64,000 bases of DNA from Flavobacterium branchiicola (GCF_018383905.1 NZ_JAGYWA010000007.1:256059-320058), one strand, 5' to 3'. Positions 54,198 to 62,755 are shown, counted from the stretch's first letter. Notes: generated from the sequence alone by a model not told the origin. Program-made: numbers and translations.

Positions 54198-54392
54198 TTT
54201 TTTAATCGGTAAATTTTTTAAATTTAAATGTATCTAAATCGTTATATTGATATAATGTCCTAGTTATTTAATTATTTTAGCAATCAGCTTTTTTTATGAA
54301 AAATTGTAGACAAAATTTAGAAACAAACATCGTCTTTAATTTAGATCTACCGATAAGTAAAAATACCTGATTATTTGAAAAAAGCAAAAGGA

Positions 54393-54932
54393 TTATTTAA
54401 TCTCCTTTAACATGGTAAGTAATTCTGGAATTTTGCCAACTTGTGTTTCTGTCCAGAAATAATGTTCATTATCTGTCACACCATTATCTTTTAGATATAT
54501 TGATATTCTTCTTGAGGTTTTTTCGATATAAAAACTAAATGTTATTTCTCTTGAATTAAAAATATATGTGGTTGATTGGTTTCTGTCAGTTTTGTCTTTA
54601 AGATTTGGAATAACATATTGCTCAATAAATAAAATGAATTCATCAACTTCATTTAAATCGATCCAAGAGGATTTAAAATAGCCTTTGCTTATAGCCATAT
54701 CCATTTGCAATGATTTTATTTTATTATTTGATTTCAAGTTAATTGCTTCAACAGGAAAAAAAGATACAATTTCTCCTATTCCAGATTTAAATTCAGCTTT
54801 TACATTCCAATCTTTATTGATTTGGGTTATCTCAGCATTTTCAATAAACAATCTGGTTTCAGAATTCTTTTTTTGAGAATAATTTACCGTAATTGCAAAA
54901 AGCGATAAAAATATAGTAAGGAGTTTTTTCAT
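54393..54932 (-). CDS. Exported protein of unknown function
   Basis: A 179-residue protein with a signal peptide (ending TVNYSQ) and a mixed beta/alpha mature part (EITQINKDWNVKAEFKSGIGEIVSFFPVEAINLKSNNKIKSLQMDMAISKGYFKSSWIDLNEVDEFILFIEQYVIP). The Bacteroidota-typical W.DL.E...FI.Y...L pattern is seen in several small exported proteins, but no named family was recognised. It is separated from the TIR genes by 195 bases without visible promoter, so any link to them is uncertain. Confidence 0.55.
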   Translation of the reverse strand: MKKLLTIFLSLFAITVNYSQKKNSETRLFIENAEITQINKDWNVKAEFKSGIGEIVSFFPVEAINLKSNNKIKSLQMDMAISKGYFKSSWIDLNEVDEFILFIEQYVIPNLKDKTDRNQSTTYIFNSREITFSFYIEKTSRRISIYLKDNGVTDNEHYFWTETQVGKIPELLTMLKEIK

Positions 54933-55020
54933 AGTTATTGGTTAGGATTGTTTCAAAAGTAATTACTTGAAAATCAAATTCATTACGGAAAACCGTAAAT
55001 CTCCTAAATAAAACCAATTT

Positions 55021-55118
55021 CCCTAGCCCTGATAGCAGCGGCATCCTTTTTAGGCAAACGCAGATATCTTAATTCAATTAAAAACTTTCTGCCTAAAAAG
55101 ATACAGCGGATAGCAGGA
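55021..55118 (+). ncRNA. Putative structured RNA/repeat, flavo-1-like, copy 2
   Basis: The flanks TAGCCCTGATAGCAGCGGCATCC and AAGATACAGCGGATAGCAGGA match those at 702-784. The stem is different but pairs perfectly: CTTTTTAGGCA with TGCCTAAAAAG, with a loop of about 33 bases. Stem sequences that change while pairing is kept support a folded RNA or DNA element. It may be of the flavo-1 class; not verified. Confidence 0.45.
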
Positions 55119-55207
55119 AACAGCTCCTAAAAACTATCCAAATTCTACTAAATTTCATGCTCAAAAAACACACAAAATCAATTATAGAATTTTCCACAAA
55201 AATTTTG

Positions 55208-55215
55208 TAATTTTG
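55208..55215 (+). promoter_or_regulatory. -7 element for prfA
   Basis: TAATTTTG fits TAnnTTTG and lies 24 bases before the ATG at 55240. No -33 TTG is at the right distance. Confidence 0.5.
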
Positions 55216-55239
55216 CAGTCCAAATAAAGGAAAAAGAAA

Positions 55240-56316
55240 ATGTTAGATAGACTTCAATATGTAAAGCAGCGTTTTGATGAGATTTCGGATTTGATTATTC
55301 AGCCGGATGTCATTGCAGATCAGAAACGTTATGTACTGCTTAACCAGGAATACAAAAGTATTAAAGCACTGGTTGAAAAGAGAGAAGAATACATTCTTGT
55401 TTTAGCCAATATTGATGAGGCCAACGAAATTATTGCAGACGGTAGCGATGCAGATATGACGGAAATGGCTAAAATGCAGTTGGATGAAGCAAAGGAACGT
55501 TTGCCACAACTTGAGGAGGAAATCAAATTTATGTTGATTCCTAAAGATCCTGAAGATGCTAAAAACGTTATGGTGGAGATTCGCGCGGGAACGGGTGGAG
55601 ATGAAGCAAGTATTTTTGCAGGTGATTTATTTAGAATGTATACCAAATATTGCGAAAGCATGGGTTGGAGAACTTCTGTTGTAGATATGAACGAGGGTAC
55701 TTCTGGAGGTTTTAAAGAGGTTATTTTTGAGGTTTCGGGAGAGGATGTATACGGTACGTTGAAGTTTGAAGCGGGTGTACACCGTGTACAACGTGTACCA
55801 CAGACTGAAACTCAGGGTCGTGTGCATACATCGGCAGCTACGGTTATGGTTTTGCCAGAAGCGGAGGAGTTTGATGTTCAGATCGATATGAACGATGTTC
55901 GTGTTGATTTCTTCTGTTCGTCTGGACCTGGAGGACAATCTGTAAATACGACGAAATCGGCAGTACGTTTAACGCACATTCCGACTGGATTGGTGGCGCA
56001 ATGTCAGGATCAGAAATCGCAGCATAAAAATAAAGATAAGGCGTTAACGGTTTTACGTTCTCGTTTGTACGAAATGGAATTGGCTAAGAAAGAGGCTGAA
56101 GATGCTACAAAACGTACATCGCAGGTTAGTTCTGGTGACCGTTCGGCTAAGATTCGTACCTACAACTATGCGCAAGGTCGTGTAACGGATCACCGTGTTG
56201 GTCTTACTCTTTACGATCTAGGAAATATCATGAATGGTGATATTCAGAAAATCGTTGCCGAGCTTCAGTTGGTAAATAATATGGAGAAATTGAAGGAAGC
56301 TTCGGAAGTGTATTAA
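55240..56316 (+). CDS. prfA: Peptide chain release factor 1
   Basis: A class I release factor (358 residues) that recognises UAA and UAG and triggers peptide release on the ribosome. The GGQ motif is in [25 protein letters not shown], where its Gln is methylated by PrmC in other bacteria. The PxT-type stop-codon recognition region is in [18 protein letters not shown]. The N-terminal domain 1 is the usual helical bundle. RF1 (not RF2) is indicated by the PQTE anticodon-like motif and by an uninterrupted frame. A -7 promoter element and a long tandem repeat block flank it. Confidence 0.96.
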   Translation: MLDRLQYVKQRFDEISDLIIQPDVIADQKRYVLLNQEYKSIKALVEKREEYILVLANIDEANEIIADGSDADMTEMAKMQLDEAKERLPQLEEEIKFMLIPKDPEDAKNVMVEIRAGTGGDEASIFAGDLFRMYTKYCESMGWRTSVVDMNEGTSGGFKEVIFEVSGEDVYGTLKFEAGVHRVQRVPQTETQGRVHTSAATVMVLPEAEEFDVQIDMNDVRVDFFCSSGPGGQSVNTTKSAVRLTHIPTGLVAQCQDQKSQHKNKDKALTVLRSRLYEMELAKKEAEDATKRTSQVSSGDRSAKIRTYNYAQGRVTDHRVGLTLYDLGNIMNGDIQKIVAELQLVNNMEKLKEASEVY

Positions 56317-56359
56317 TCTAAGGTTCTGAGGTACTAAGATGCTAAGGTTCTAAGGTTTT
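56317..56359. repeat. CTAAGGTT octamer array after prfA
   Basis: CTAAGGTT, CTGAGGTA, CTAAGATG, CTAAGGTT, CTAAGGTT follow each other from 56318. The same octamers, inverted, occur at 56876-56950. Confidence 0.75.
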
Positions 56360-56770
56360 TTTTCTTAGGTGCTGAGGTACTAAGATGCTAAGATTCTAAG
56401 CTTTTCTTATGATAACAAACCCGACAGGTTTTAAAAACCTGTCGGGTTTACTTTTTTCTAAGAGATACTTGTACCGAAGTACAGGGCTAAGTTTTTTTTT
56501 TCTTAGGTGCTGAGGTTCTAAGATGCTAAGATTCTAAGCTTTTCTTATAATAACAAACCCGACAGGTTTTTAAAACCTGTCGGGTTTACTTTTTTCTAAG
56601 AGATACTTATACCGAAGTCTGGGGGCTAAGTTTTTTTTTCTTAGGTGCTGAGGTTCTAAGATGCTAAGGTTCTAAGGTTTTCTTATGATAACAAACCCGA
56701 CAGGTTTTAAAAACCTGTCGGGTTTACTTTTTCTAAAAGATAGTATCCCGAAGTTTCGGGACCGAGATTT
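56359..56770. repeat. Tandem array of three 138-bp units with CCCGACAGG hairpins
   Basis: Three units with exact 138-base spacing: CCCGACAGG hairpins at 56417-56449, 56555-56587 and 56693-56725. Each is preceded by TTCTTAGGTGCTGAGG-type octamers and followed by a TTTTTTCTAAGAGATA.. tail. In the third unit the tail is replaced by a TCCCGAAGTTTCGGGA palindrome at 56746-56761. No ORF or known RNA. Confidence 0.88.
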
Positions 56771-56796
56771 TTTTTACCTTAGATTCTATAATAAGC

Positions 56797-56823
56797 AAAA
56801 GCCGAACTTTGTTCGGCTTTTTT
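56797..56823. terminator. Hairpin terminator (first of two)
   Basis: AAGCCGAA and TTCGGCTT around a 5-base loop, followed by a T-run. It is separated by 7 bases from the next hairpin. No plus-strand gene ends here other than prfA far upstream. Confidence 0.65.
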
Positions 56824-56830
56824 ATAGCTA

Positions 56831-56873
56831 AAAAAAAGCCAGATAAAAACGTAAAGTTTTATCTGGCTTTTTT
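56831..56873. terminator. Hairpin terminator (second of two)
   Basis: AAAAAGCCAGATAAAA pairs with TTTTATCTGGCTTTTT around a 9-base loop, with A- and T-runs on both sides, so it can work in either direction. It may end minus-strand transcription from the 57139 gene. Confidence 0.65.
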
Positions 56874-56875
56874 CG

Positions 56876-56950
56876 CTTAGTTCCAGTATTTTAAGATCTT
56901 AGTTCCTCAGAACCTTAGTCCCTTAGCATCTCAGAACCTTAGCAACTTAA
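56876..56950. repeat. Inverted CTAAGGTT octamer array
   Basis: Units of the type CCTCAGAA, CCTTAGTC, CCTTAGCA, TCTCAGAA, CCTTAGCA are the complement of the array at 56317-56359, bracketing the block between them. Bases 56950-57138 are AT-rich, with a short octamer-like stretch near 56967 (AACCGTTTAACCGTTTATTA) and a possible 32-codon ORF. Confidence 0.7.
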
Positions 56951-57008
56951 ATATAGCGTGTATTAACCGTTTAACCGTTTATTAGTGATAAAGAAACGTA
57001 TAAACGAG

Positions 57009-57107
57009 TTAGATACCGAGAAATACTCTTGTGTATTCAAAACATTTATAGAGATTAGAGTACATGTATACACCGTTTTTTAATACGATATGGCTTAACT
57101 TTTCCAT
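57009..57107 (-). CDS. Possible 32-residue small ORF
   Basis: ATG at 57107-57105 to TAA at 57011-57009 reads MEKLSHIVLKNGVYMYSNLY and ends in LGI. It is downstream of the minus-strand gene at 57139, and its start codon lies 32 bases beyond that stop. The sequence looks protein-like, but there is no family, promoter or homology evidence. Confidence 0.25.
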   Translation of the reverse strand: MEKLSHIVLKNGVYMYSNLYKCFEYTRVFLGI

Positions 57108-57138
57108 GATTTAAATTTTAAGTTAGACAATATTACTC

Positions 57139-57516
57139 TTATGATGGTTCATATTGTGATGATTCTTCTCTGGAAGTTTCACCGGACGATTCGTGTTGTG
57201 GTTTTGAGACCAGATTGGTTACCACAAGCTGTACAATAGAGCCTAAAATTCCTTTGAAAACAGAATCGCCTTTTCCGACTATAAAACGTTTAGCCAGATA
57301 GCCAATCCCGATACTGATTGCCGATTGGGCGATATGGCTTTTAAAACCTACTGTTTCGTTGATTTCTTCGACCGTATTTCTAATCAGGTTGATAGGTTTT
57401 AGGTTTTCTTTGATATCGTCGATTTCATCTTTTATAGAACACCATTCGACGTCCTGACGATTTTCTAATACTTGTATTCTCTGATTTAATTGATCAATAG
57501 TGTAAATAGGCTCCAT
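57139..57516 (-). CDS. Hypothetical protein of the YtxH/holin cluster
   Basis: A 125-residue protein: an N-terminal coiled-coil region (MEPIYTIDQLNQRIQVLENRQDVEWCSIKDEIDDIKENL), a hydrophobic/amphipathic middle (IAQSAISIGIGYLAKRFIV, GILGSIVQLVVTNLVS) and a Ser/Glu-rich tail. It is in the same direction as the holin-like gene, 31 bases away, and probably in one operon. Similar proteins usually occur next to a holin-like and a YtxH gene in this phylum. The function is unknown; a membrane-associated role is inferred. Confidence 0.65.
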   Translation of the reverse strand: MEPIYTIDQLNQRIQVLENRQDVEWCSIKDEIDDIKENLKPINLIRNTVEEINETVGFKSHIAQSAISIGIGYLAKRFIVGKGDSVFKGILGSIVQLVVTNLVSKPQHESSGETSREESSQYEPS

Positions 57517-57547
57517 GATAGTCTTTTTTAATTATTACTATTTTAAA

Positions 57548-57907
57548 TCAGTTTTTAGTTTCTTTTAGAATACTTGAAATTATGGTATTACCAATTGGGG
57601 TTTTTATGAGTTTGTGATGTGTTTTGTGAATCACAATGGCAACTATTAAATAAAACAGCGCTACGATAAAAAAGCCATAATAATACTCTCCAAGTTCTTT
57701 ACCCACCCATAAACTTATCCCGATATTAAGAAACAGGGTAAAAAATGCAACAACAACGCCGACTGCTATCTTTGAGGTTAATGTTGATACAACATCTGCA
57801 ACAGAACATACTGTTTTGAGTTTTAGTAATTCTAAACTCGTTTTAGTATAGTTTTCTGCTTTTTCGTAAAGATTTAAATTCTCGTTTGTTGTTGCATTTG
57901 TTTCCAT
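57548..57907 (-). CDS. Phage holin-like family membrane protein (cellular)
   Basis: A 119-residue protein with two hydrophobic helices (VADVVSTLTSKIAVGVVVAFFTLFLNIGISLWVG and FFIVALFYLIVAIVI) after an amphipathic N-part (NLYEKAENYTKTSLELLKLKTV). This is the pattern of the Phage_holin_3_6-type family, which in Bacteroidota is chromosomal and unrelated to a prophage; nothing else viral is nearby. It is part of the YtxH cluster. The function is unknown, perhaps membrane stress. Confidence 0.75.
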   Translation of the reverse strand: METNATTNENLNLYEKAENYTKTSLELLKLKTVCSVADVVSTLTSKIAVGVVVAFFTLFLNIGISLWVGKELGEYYYGFFIVALFYLIVAIVIHKTHHKLIKTPIGNTIISSILKETKN

Positions 57908-57945
57908 GATATTGGGTATTTAGGGTTTAAAAATCGCACTCTTTT

Positions 57946-58230
57946 TTAGTAGTTTGATTTTACGGTTTTTGCTTCGTCTTTTATTGAGTTGAAATCTTCT
58001 TTAACCTGATTAAATTTAGATTTCCCTTCGTCCATCATTTCTTTTCCGTTTGATTTGATTGTGCTTACAATTCCGTCAAACTTCGTTTTCATGTTGTCTC
58101 CGTAATCTTTCGATTTATCTTTAATTTTTTTTCTGGTTTCAGAACCTTTGTCTGGTGCAAATAATACTCCTAATAATGCTCCTGCAGCTGCAGCTCCAAC
58201 AATTCCTAAAATGGTGTTACTCGTTTTCAT
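57946..58230 (-). CDS. YtxH domain-containing protein
   Basis: A 94-residue protein with one N-terminal hydrophobic glycine/alanine-rich segment (TILGIVGAAAAGALLGVLFAPDKGSETRKKI), the YtxH signature, followed by a charged amphipathic helix with repeating K, D and E (SKDYGDNMKTKFDGIVSTIKSNGKEMMDEGKSKFNQVKEDF). YtxH proteins are general-stress genes in Bacillus. It lies 38 bases from the holin-like gene and 51 bases from the Lmo0937-like gene on the same strand. Confidence 0.88.
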   Translation of the reverse strand: MKTSNTILGIVGAAAAGALLGVLFAPDKGSETRKKIKDKSKDYGDNMKTKFDGIVSTIKSNGKEMMDEGKSKFNQVKEDFNSIKDEAKTVKSNY

Positions 58231-58281
58231 AATATTTGATTTTTAATAGATTAATATAATTATTTAATGTTGATTCGTTTT

Positions 58282-58434
58282 TTAAATTTCCCTGCCTTTA
58301 ATAAGTCTTAACAGTACAGCAACAATGGCAATGACCAGTAAAATGTGAATCATGCTTCCGAAACTGTAAACAAAGAACCCAAGAGCCCAGAGAATAACCA
58401 GTATAACTGCTAGTGTGTATAATAAATTTGACAT
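58282..58434 (-). CDS. Lmo0937-like small membrane protein
   Basis: A 50-residue protein that is almost entirely membrane-spanning: MSNLLYTLAVILVILWALGF, then SFGSMIHILLVIAIVAVLLR, ending LIKGREI. This is the pattern of the Lmo0937 family, small inner-membrane proteins linked to stress. It lies between the YtxH gene and the outer-membrane barrel gene on the same strand. Confidence 0.75.
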   Translation of the reverse strand: MSNLLYTLAVILVILWALGFFVYSFGSMIHILLVIAIVAVLLRLIKGREI

Positions 58435-58467
58435 GGTTTTAATATTAAGGGGTTAATTAATTGATTT

Positions 58468-59112
58468 CTAGTTTAGCTTATACGATAAGTATAAAGACAG
58501 ATTACTGTTTTTAGCATCCGGAAATGTATACGATGTTCCCGCAACCGTTCTTTCTTTACCTAAAGTCGTTAATCCGTAATTGTAACGAAGACCAATACTT
58601 ATCGGGTTAAAATCTACTCCGATACCGGCAGAAAGACCAGCATCAAATTTGTTTAAATCGTCGGTGTCAACGTCTTCGTCGAAGTTAAAATCTCCATCGC
58701 CCGAAACTTTAGAACTTACCAGATACGATGCATATCCACCGGCCTGAACATTGAAGTTTTTGGTAATATTAACTCTCACTAACAAAGGAAGTTCGATATA
58801 ATTCAGTTTAAACTTTCCAGATCCGCTTACAAAAGCATTGTCGTATTCTAGTTTGGCCCCTTTTGTAGTAAACAAAAGCTCGGGCTGAATGGCAATAAAA
58901 TCTGAAATTGGCAATGTGGCATATACACCGGCATTAAAACCATATAGAACATTCTCGTCGTCGGCATTATTGTTATATAAATTAGACATGTTCAGTCCTC
59001 CTTTTACACCAAATTCGGTGGTTACTTTTTCGTCACTTTGTGCGTGCAGCATTCCAAATGAAGCTGATAAAAACAGGGTAAAGGCGCATAAAAAATTGGT
59101 TTGCATTTTCAT
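58468..59112 (-). CDS. Outer-membrane beta-barrel protein (porin family)
   Basis: A 214-residue exported protein with a signal peptide (ending FGMLHAQ) followed by an OMP beta-barrel domain: VTTEFGVKGGLNMSNLYNN, GFNAGVYATLPISDFIAIQPELLFTTKGAK, LNYIELPLLVRVNITKNFNVQAGGYASYLVSSK, ending in YLSYKLN. The ...QPELL..TKGAK.. and .YIELPLL.. motifs are typical of the small Bacteroidota OMP family. It has no specific known substrate. It is at the head of the minus-strand stress cluster. Confidence 0.85.
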   Translation of the reverse strand: MKMQTNFLCAFTLFLSASFGMLHAQSDEKVTTEFGVKGGLNMSNLYNNNADDENVLYGFNAGVYATLPISDFIAIQPELLFTTKGAKLEYDNAFVSGSGKFKLNYIELPLLVRVNITKNFNVQAGGYASYLVSSKVSGDGDFNFDEDVDTDDLNKFDAGLSAGIGVDFNPISIGLRYNYGLTTLGKERTVAGTSYTFPDAKNSNLSLYLSYKLN

Positions 59113-59151
59113 AATAAAAAAATTAGTTAATAATAATAGATATAAAGGCTT

Positions 59152-59733
59152 TTAATAAAATTCTGCTTGTATTCGTTGGGTTTCCCTTAAAAGCTGATAC
59201 TGTTCGGGCAAAAATTGCAACACTAGTTTTAGAATCTTTTCATCGTTTGTCTCTGCCGAAATTTTTTCGAACAATTTTATTTGTTCTGATAATGATGCTG
59301 CAATCGAGTTAAGATAGATTCTGGTAAAAGTGCTTTCATTTGGGTCTGTTAATTCATAAATATCTTTTTTATGAATCGCATTGATATCAGTTATAATAAT
59401 GAGCTTTTTATTGGCCATTTCTGATATGTTTTGCAACAGCAGATTTTGATGATTTTCGATCTTTTTGCTTAAATCCTGTATCGTACTTTCTGAACGTTTT
59501 TGTGCAATTTGACTTTTAGAAATAATAGCATTACTTACATTTGCCGTCGCAATAAAAAAAGAAGCTTCAAGTTGATCTTTGTCATTTTGTTGCTTTCTGT
59601 TCTGGCCAAAAGTTTCTTTTTCGGTCCGGCTTCCTTTTTGATGTTCTTTCTTTCCGCATGCAGGAAAAAATAAAATTATCATTAAGAAAAAGACCTTTAA
59701 AAAAACTGCTTTTACAATGGGTATTGCTTTCAT
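59152..59733 (-). CDS. Predicted lipoprotein with DUF4142-like helical domain
   Basis: A 193-residue protein with a lipoprotein signal (MIILFFPAC, Cys at residue 26), a charged linker and a helical domain (DQLEASFFIATANVSNAIISKSQIAQKRSESTIQDLSKKIENHQNLLLQNI). The pattern F...A......I...Q.A..K......L......HQ resembles DUF4142, a periplasmic ferritin-like helical family, although the match is loose. It is minus strand between the OMP gene and the histidine kinase gene. Confidence 0.55.
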   Translation of the reverse strand: MKAIPIVKAVFLKVFFLMIILFFPACGKKEHQKGSRTEKETFGQNRKQQNDKDQLEASFFIATANVSNAIISKSQIAQKRSESTIQDLSKKIENHQNLLLQNISEMANKKLIIITDINAIHKKDIYELTDPNESTFTRIYLNSIAASLSEQIKLFEKISAETNDEKILKLVLQFLPEQYQLLRETQRIQAEFY

Positions 59734-59863
59734 TATTACTTCATAAAGTATTACATTACAAAGATGCCACCGATTTACATTTTTTTCTTTACAGCATAAA
59801 AATGAATCTTTATATAATTCCCATAATCGATTATTATACGGTGTTTTATGTACTTTAAGGGTA

Positions 59864-59908
59864 TAAAAAAAGCATTTACCCGAGATTAATTTTCTCTGAG
59901 TAAATGCT
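59864..59908 (-). terminator. Terminator after the histidine kinase gene
   Basis: AGCATTTAC pairs with GTAAATGCT, with extra pairing inside. On the minus strand it is followed by seven Ts. It lies 26 bases past the kinase stop. Confidence 0.75.
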
Positions 59909-59933
59909 CTTTAAATATATTGTAGAATAAATT

Positions 59934-61718
59934 TTATTCTGGAAGAAACACGGTAAATTCTGAACCTTTATTCTGAACGCTGTCGGCTAAAATATATCCG
60001 CGGTGGTTTTCGACAATTTTTTTGCAAATCGCAAGTCCGATTCCGGTTCCGGGATAATCTGTTTTTGAATGCAGTCGCTGAAAAAGTACAAATATGGTTT
60101 CCTTAAATTGAGGGTCAAATCCCATTCCGTTATCGGTAAAAGTAATTTTATGAAACTTTTTGATAGACTGTTCTAATAAATCCGGATAATCTGCCGAAAG
60201 TACTTTTTCGCTTTCAATTTTAATTTCAGGAATACTACCAGGCTGACTATATTTTAAAGAATTCCCAATCAGGTTGATAAAAAGCTGCTCAATTTGATAC
60301 GGAATTACAGAAAGTTTAGGCAGTTTTGTTGCGGTAATTACCGCTTTCTTATCGTTGATAATTTCTGTAAGTTCCGATTCTGCATTGTGCAGTAATTCAT
60401 TCAGATTTGATTTTATAAACTCTTTTTTGGTTGTATTGGTTCTCGAGAATAAAAGTAAATCATCAATCAAGACACGCATTCTTTTTGCCGAAACTTCAAT
60501 TTTAGCCAGATATTCTCGCGTGCTGTCTGATACAACTGCTTTATCGGCTTCTGAAACTCTTGAAATAAAGGTTTGAATTTTTCGTAAAGGTTCCTGTAAA
60601 TCGTGACTCGCCACATGATTAAAAGAAGCGAGTTCTTTATTACTTTTTTCTAATTCCCTGTTGCGTTCCTGTAATTCGATATTTAGTAAATGCTCATCGG
60701 TAATATCAAAATTGATTCCCAGTAAAATTTTACTTCCTTGCTGGTCGGTCATTAATTTTCCTGTTGATTTAAAATATCTGATTTCGTGATCAGGAAGCAG
60801 AATTTTGTAATAAATAAAAGGCAGCTTCTTTTTCTCCAGAATGCCATGCATAGAATCGGCAACAGCTTCTTTATCGTCCGGATGTACAAAATCGAGAAAA
60901 CTTTCGCGTTCGGGAACAAACGAATTAGGTTCAACGCCCAATAATCGAAACTGATTGTCTGAATAATCGATTTTTCCGGAATCCAGATCCCATTGCCAGG
61001 TACTAAATTTACCAATAGCTTCAGACTCTGCCATAAGGCCGCTGGAAATTAAAAGTTTTTTATTGAAGATTTTGAGGCGTTCAAAATCTTTGCTTATTTG
61101 TCTGTAAGCCAATAAAATAAAAACTAATGCGGTAAGAAATAACGAAATTGAAAAAACGGGACTTAATGAAATTTCCTGATCGTAGATTTTTTGTCTCTTG
61201 TCAAGATATTTCTTTTCGATATCATTCATTTTATCCACCTGAAAGCGGATGTTCTCCATTAAGATTCGCCCACCAAACATATAGTTGTCGAGTTTTCGTT
61301 TATCGTAAGTTTTGGGATCGCTGTATTTAAGGCAGTTTTCAAAGGAAACAAATCGCTGAATAATCAGTTTAAAAAGGCGCTCCAGGTTTTTTTGCTGAAC
61401 CGGATTATCGGCAGTTAATTTTTTTAAGGTTATAAAGGAGGAATTAACCTTGTCGCGCGAATAAAGATACGGAGTTAGAAATCGGCCGTTTCGTGTGATG
61501 ATATACCCACGCTGGCCAGTCTCGGCATCTTTAATCGCCGACATTAATCTTTCTAGCTGAAGATTAATTTCATAAGTATGCATAACCAGTTTGCTTGATT
61601 CGTTCAGGCTTTGGTTATGTTTGTAAGCGATAGAAGAAAGGAATAACAGAATGAAAACTGCGATTACAAAAATAACTCTCAATGAGTTTGAAGAATTAAA
61701 ATTGGGTATCAATTTCAT
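59934..61718 (-). CDS. Sensor histidine kinase (CHASE3-PAS-HisKA-HATPase)
   Basis: A 594-residue membrane kinase. Two membrane segments (about 13-32 and 186-205) enclose a CHASE3 sensor with the DAETGQRGYIITRNGRF motif at 64-80. A PAS domain covers about 240-345 (GKFSTWQWDLDSGKIDYSDNQFRLLG). The HisKA phospho-acceptor is His372 in FNHVASHDLQEPLRKI, and the HATPase part has NLIGNSLKYSQ, FTDNGMGFDP and GTGIGLAICKKIVENH. The class matches phytochrome-like/Rcp1 kinases. It is the last gene of an operon with a response regulator (14 bases) and an AraC regulator; the signal is unknown. Confidence 0.93.
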   Translation of the reverse strand: MKLIPNFNSSNSLRVIFVIAVFILLFLSSIAYKHNQSLNESSKLVMHTYEINLQLERLMSAIKDAETGQRGYIITRNGRFLTPYLYSRDKVNSSFITLKKLTADNPVQQKNLERLFKLIIQRFVSFENCLKYSDPKTYDKRKLDNYMFGGRILMENIRFQVDKMNDIEKKYLDKRQKIYDQEISLSPVFSISLFLTALVFILLAYRQISKDFERLKIFNKKLLISSGLMAESEAIGKFSTWQWDLDSGKIDYSDNQFRLLGVEPNSFVPERESFLDFVHPDDKEAVADSMHGILEKKKLPFIYYKILLPDHEIRYFKSTGKLMTDQQGSKILLGINFDITDEHLLNIELQERNRELEKSNKELASFNHVASHDLQEPLRKIQTFISRVSEADKAVVSDSTREYLAKIEVSAKRMRVLIDDLLLFSRTNTTKKEFIKSNLNELLHNAESELTEIINDKKAVITATKLPKLSVIPYQIEQLFINLIGNSLKYSQPGSIPEIKIESEKVLSADYPDLLEQSIKKFHKITFTDNGMGFDPQFKETIFVLFQRLHSKTDYPGTGIGLAICKKIVENHRGYILADSVQNKGSEFTVFLPE

Positions 61719-61732
61719 TATTTATGCTATTG

Positions 61733-62182
61733 TTATTTGAGTCGCAGCAGAAAATTATCACGATTTAACCCGGAGGTATGATAGTGCCAGTTTACGGTTA
61801 CAACTTCATTAATTAATTTTTTGAGTGTATTAAAATCACTTGGTTTTTTGATATAAATATTTGCGCCCTGAATAAAAGTATCTTCAATATCTTCCTCAGA
61901 TGACGAAGTAGAGTAGATGGCGATAATGATGTCTTTAAGACGTTCCGATTTTTTTATTTCAATCAAACACTCTTTACCCGTTTTCTTTGGCATATTTAAA
62001 TCCAGAAACAAAATATCGGGAAGCTTGTTTTCAGGGTCATTTAAATGATCCATTAATTGCATTCCGTCATGAACAAAATTTACATTAGTCTGTATTTTAA
62101 TTTCTTCGAATGCGTCCTTAAAAAAAAGACGATCATCTTCATCATCATCAGCTAATAAAATATATAATGCGTTTTTTTGCAT
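61733..62182 (-). CDS. Single-domain response regulator (Rcp1-like)
   Basis: A 149-residue receiver-only regulator: acidic pocket ILLADDDEDDRLFF, phosphoacceptor Asp61 in DILFLDLNMPKKTGKECL, the Thr/Ser at AIYSTSSSEEDIED and the Lys in IYIKKPSDF. Rcp1-like receivers are partners of phytochrome-like kinases with the same PAS-HisKA layout. It lies 14 bases upstream of the kinase gene and 21 bases after the AraC gene, so it is most likely the cognate partner, passing phosphate on or acting through protein contact. Confidence 0.93.
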   Translation of the reverse strand: MQKNALYILLADDDEDDRLFFKDAFEEIKIQTNVNFVHDGMQLMDHLNDPENKLPDILFLDLNMPKKTGKECLIEIKKSERLKDIIIAIYSTSSSEEDIEDTFIQGANIYIKKPSDFNTLKKLINEVVTVNWHYHTSGLNRDNFLLRLK

Positions 62183-62203
62183 TTTAGTGTGGTATTTGGG
62201 TTT

Positions 62204-62755
62204 TTATTTTAAATTTTCTCTTCGTTTCTTAATTATTCGCTGAAAAGCCGAAGGCGTAATTCCAGTTGTATTTTTAAATTGCGTACTTAAATGGGCAACA
62301 CTCGAATAATTGAGTAAAAAAGCAATCTCAGTCAAACTCATTTCATTAATAATAATTAATTGTTTGGCTCTTTCAATTTTCTGTAAAATAATGAAATTTT
62401 CAATAGAAGAATAGGTTACTTCCGAAAAAACATTGGACAAATAACCGTAACTGTGATTTAGTTTTTCAGCTAAAAAAACGGAACTTTTGTAATTATTATT
62501 GTCCTCCATAAAAACAAGTTCAATAATTGCATCCTTAATTTTTTGTACTAAAACACTTTTTTGATTTTCAACAATCTCAAAACCACAAGGGCTTAGTTTA
62601 TTTTTTAAAGCTTCCATGGCATCAGCATCAAGATTATCATTAATCTCAATTTCGCCAAATCCCAGACTAGTAAAATTTACATTATGCTGATCGAGATTGT
62701 GTTTTAAGAAAAGTGAACAAATGGTATTGATATCAAACTTTATAAATAGTTTCAT
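62204..62755 (-). CDS. AraC family transcriptional regulator
   Basis: A 183-residue protein. The C-terminal about 90 residues form an AraC-type HTH: SVFLAEKLNHSYGYLSNVFSEVTYSSIENFIILQKIERAKQLII and the second helix pair MSLTEIAFLLNYSSVAHLSTQFKNTTGITPSAFQ. The N-terminal 80 residues are a short alpha/beta domain (FTSLGFGEIEINDNLDADAMEALKNKLSPCGFEI), unlike the cupin sensor of classical AraC, and of a type common in Bacteroidota. It is the first gene of the operon AraC-response regulator-kinase, so it may be the output or a feedback regulator. Confidence 0.88.
   Translation of the reverse strand: MKLFIKFDINTICSLFLKHNLDQHNVNFTSLGFGEIEINDNLDADAMEALKNKLSPCGFEIVENQKSVLVQKIKDAIIELVFMEDNNNYKSSVFLAEKLNHSYGYLSNVFSEVTYSSIENFIILQKIERAKQLIIINEMSLTEIAFLLNYSSVAHLSTQFKNTTGITPSAFQRIIKKRRENLK

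Larger units (their letters stand above)
54933..55239. other. Intergenic region before prfA
   Basis: It contains the second copy of the structured element (55021-55118) and the prfA -7 element at 55208-55215. The left part is AT-rich and the remainder holds nothing recognisable. Confidence 0.6.

Noticed and set aside
57548-57907. Evidence of a prophage from the holin-like gene
   Set aside because: No other phage gene, integrase or attachment site is near, and this holin-like family is commonly chromosomal next to YtxH genes in Bacteroidota.
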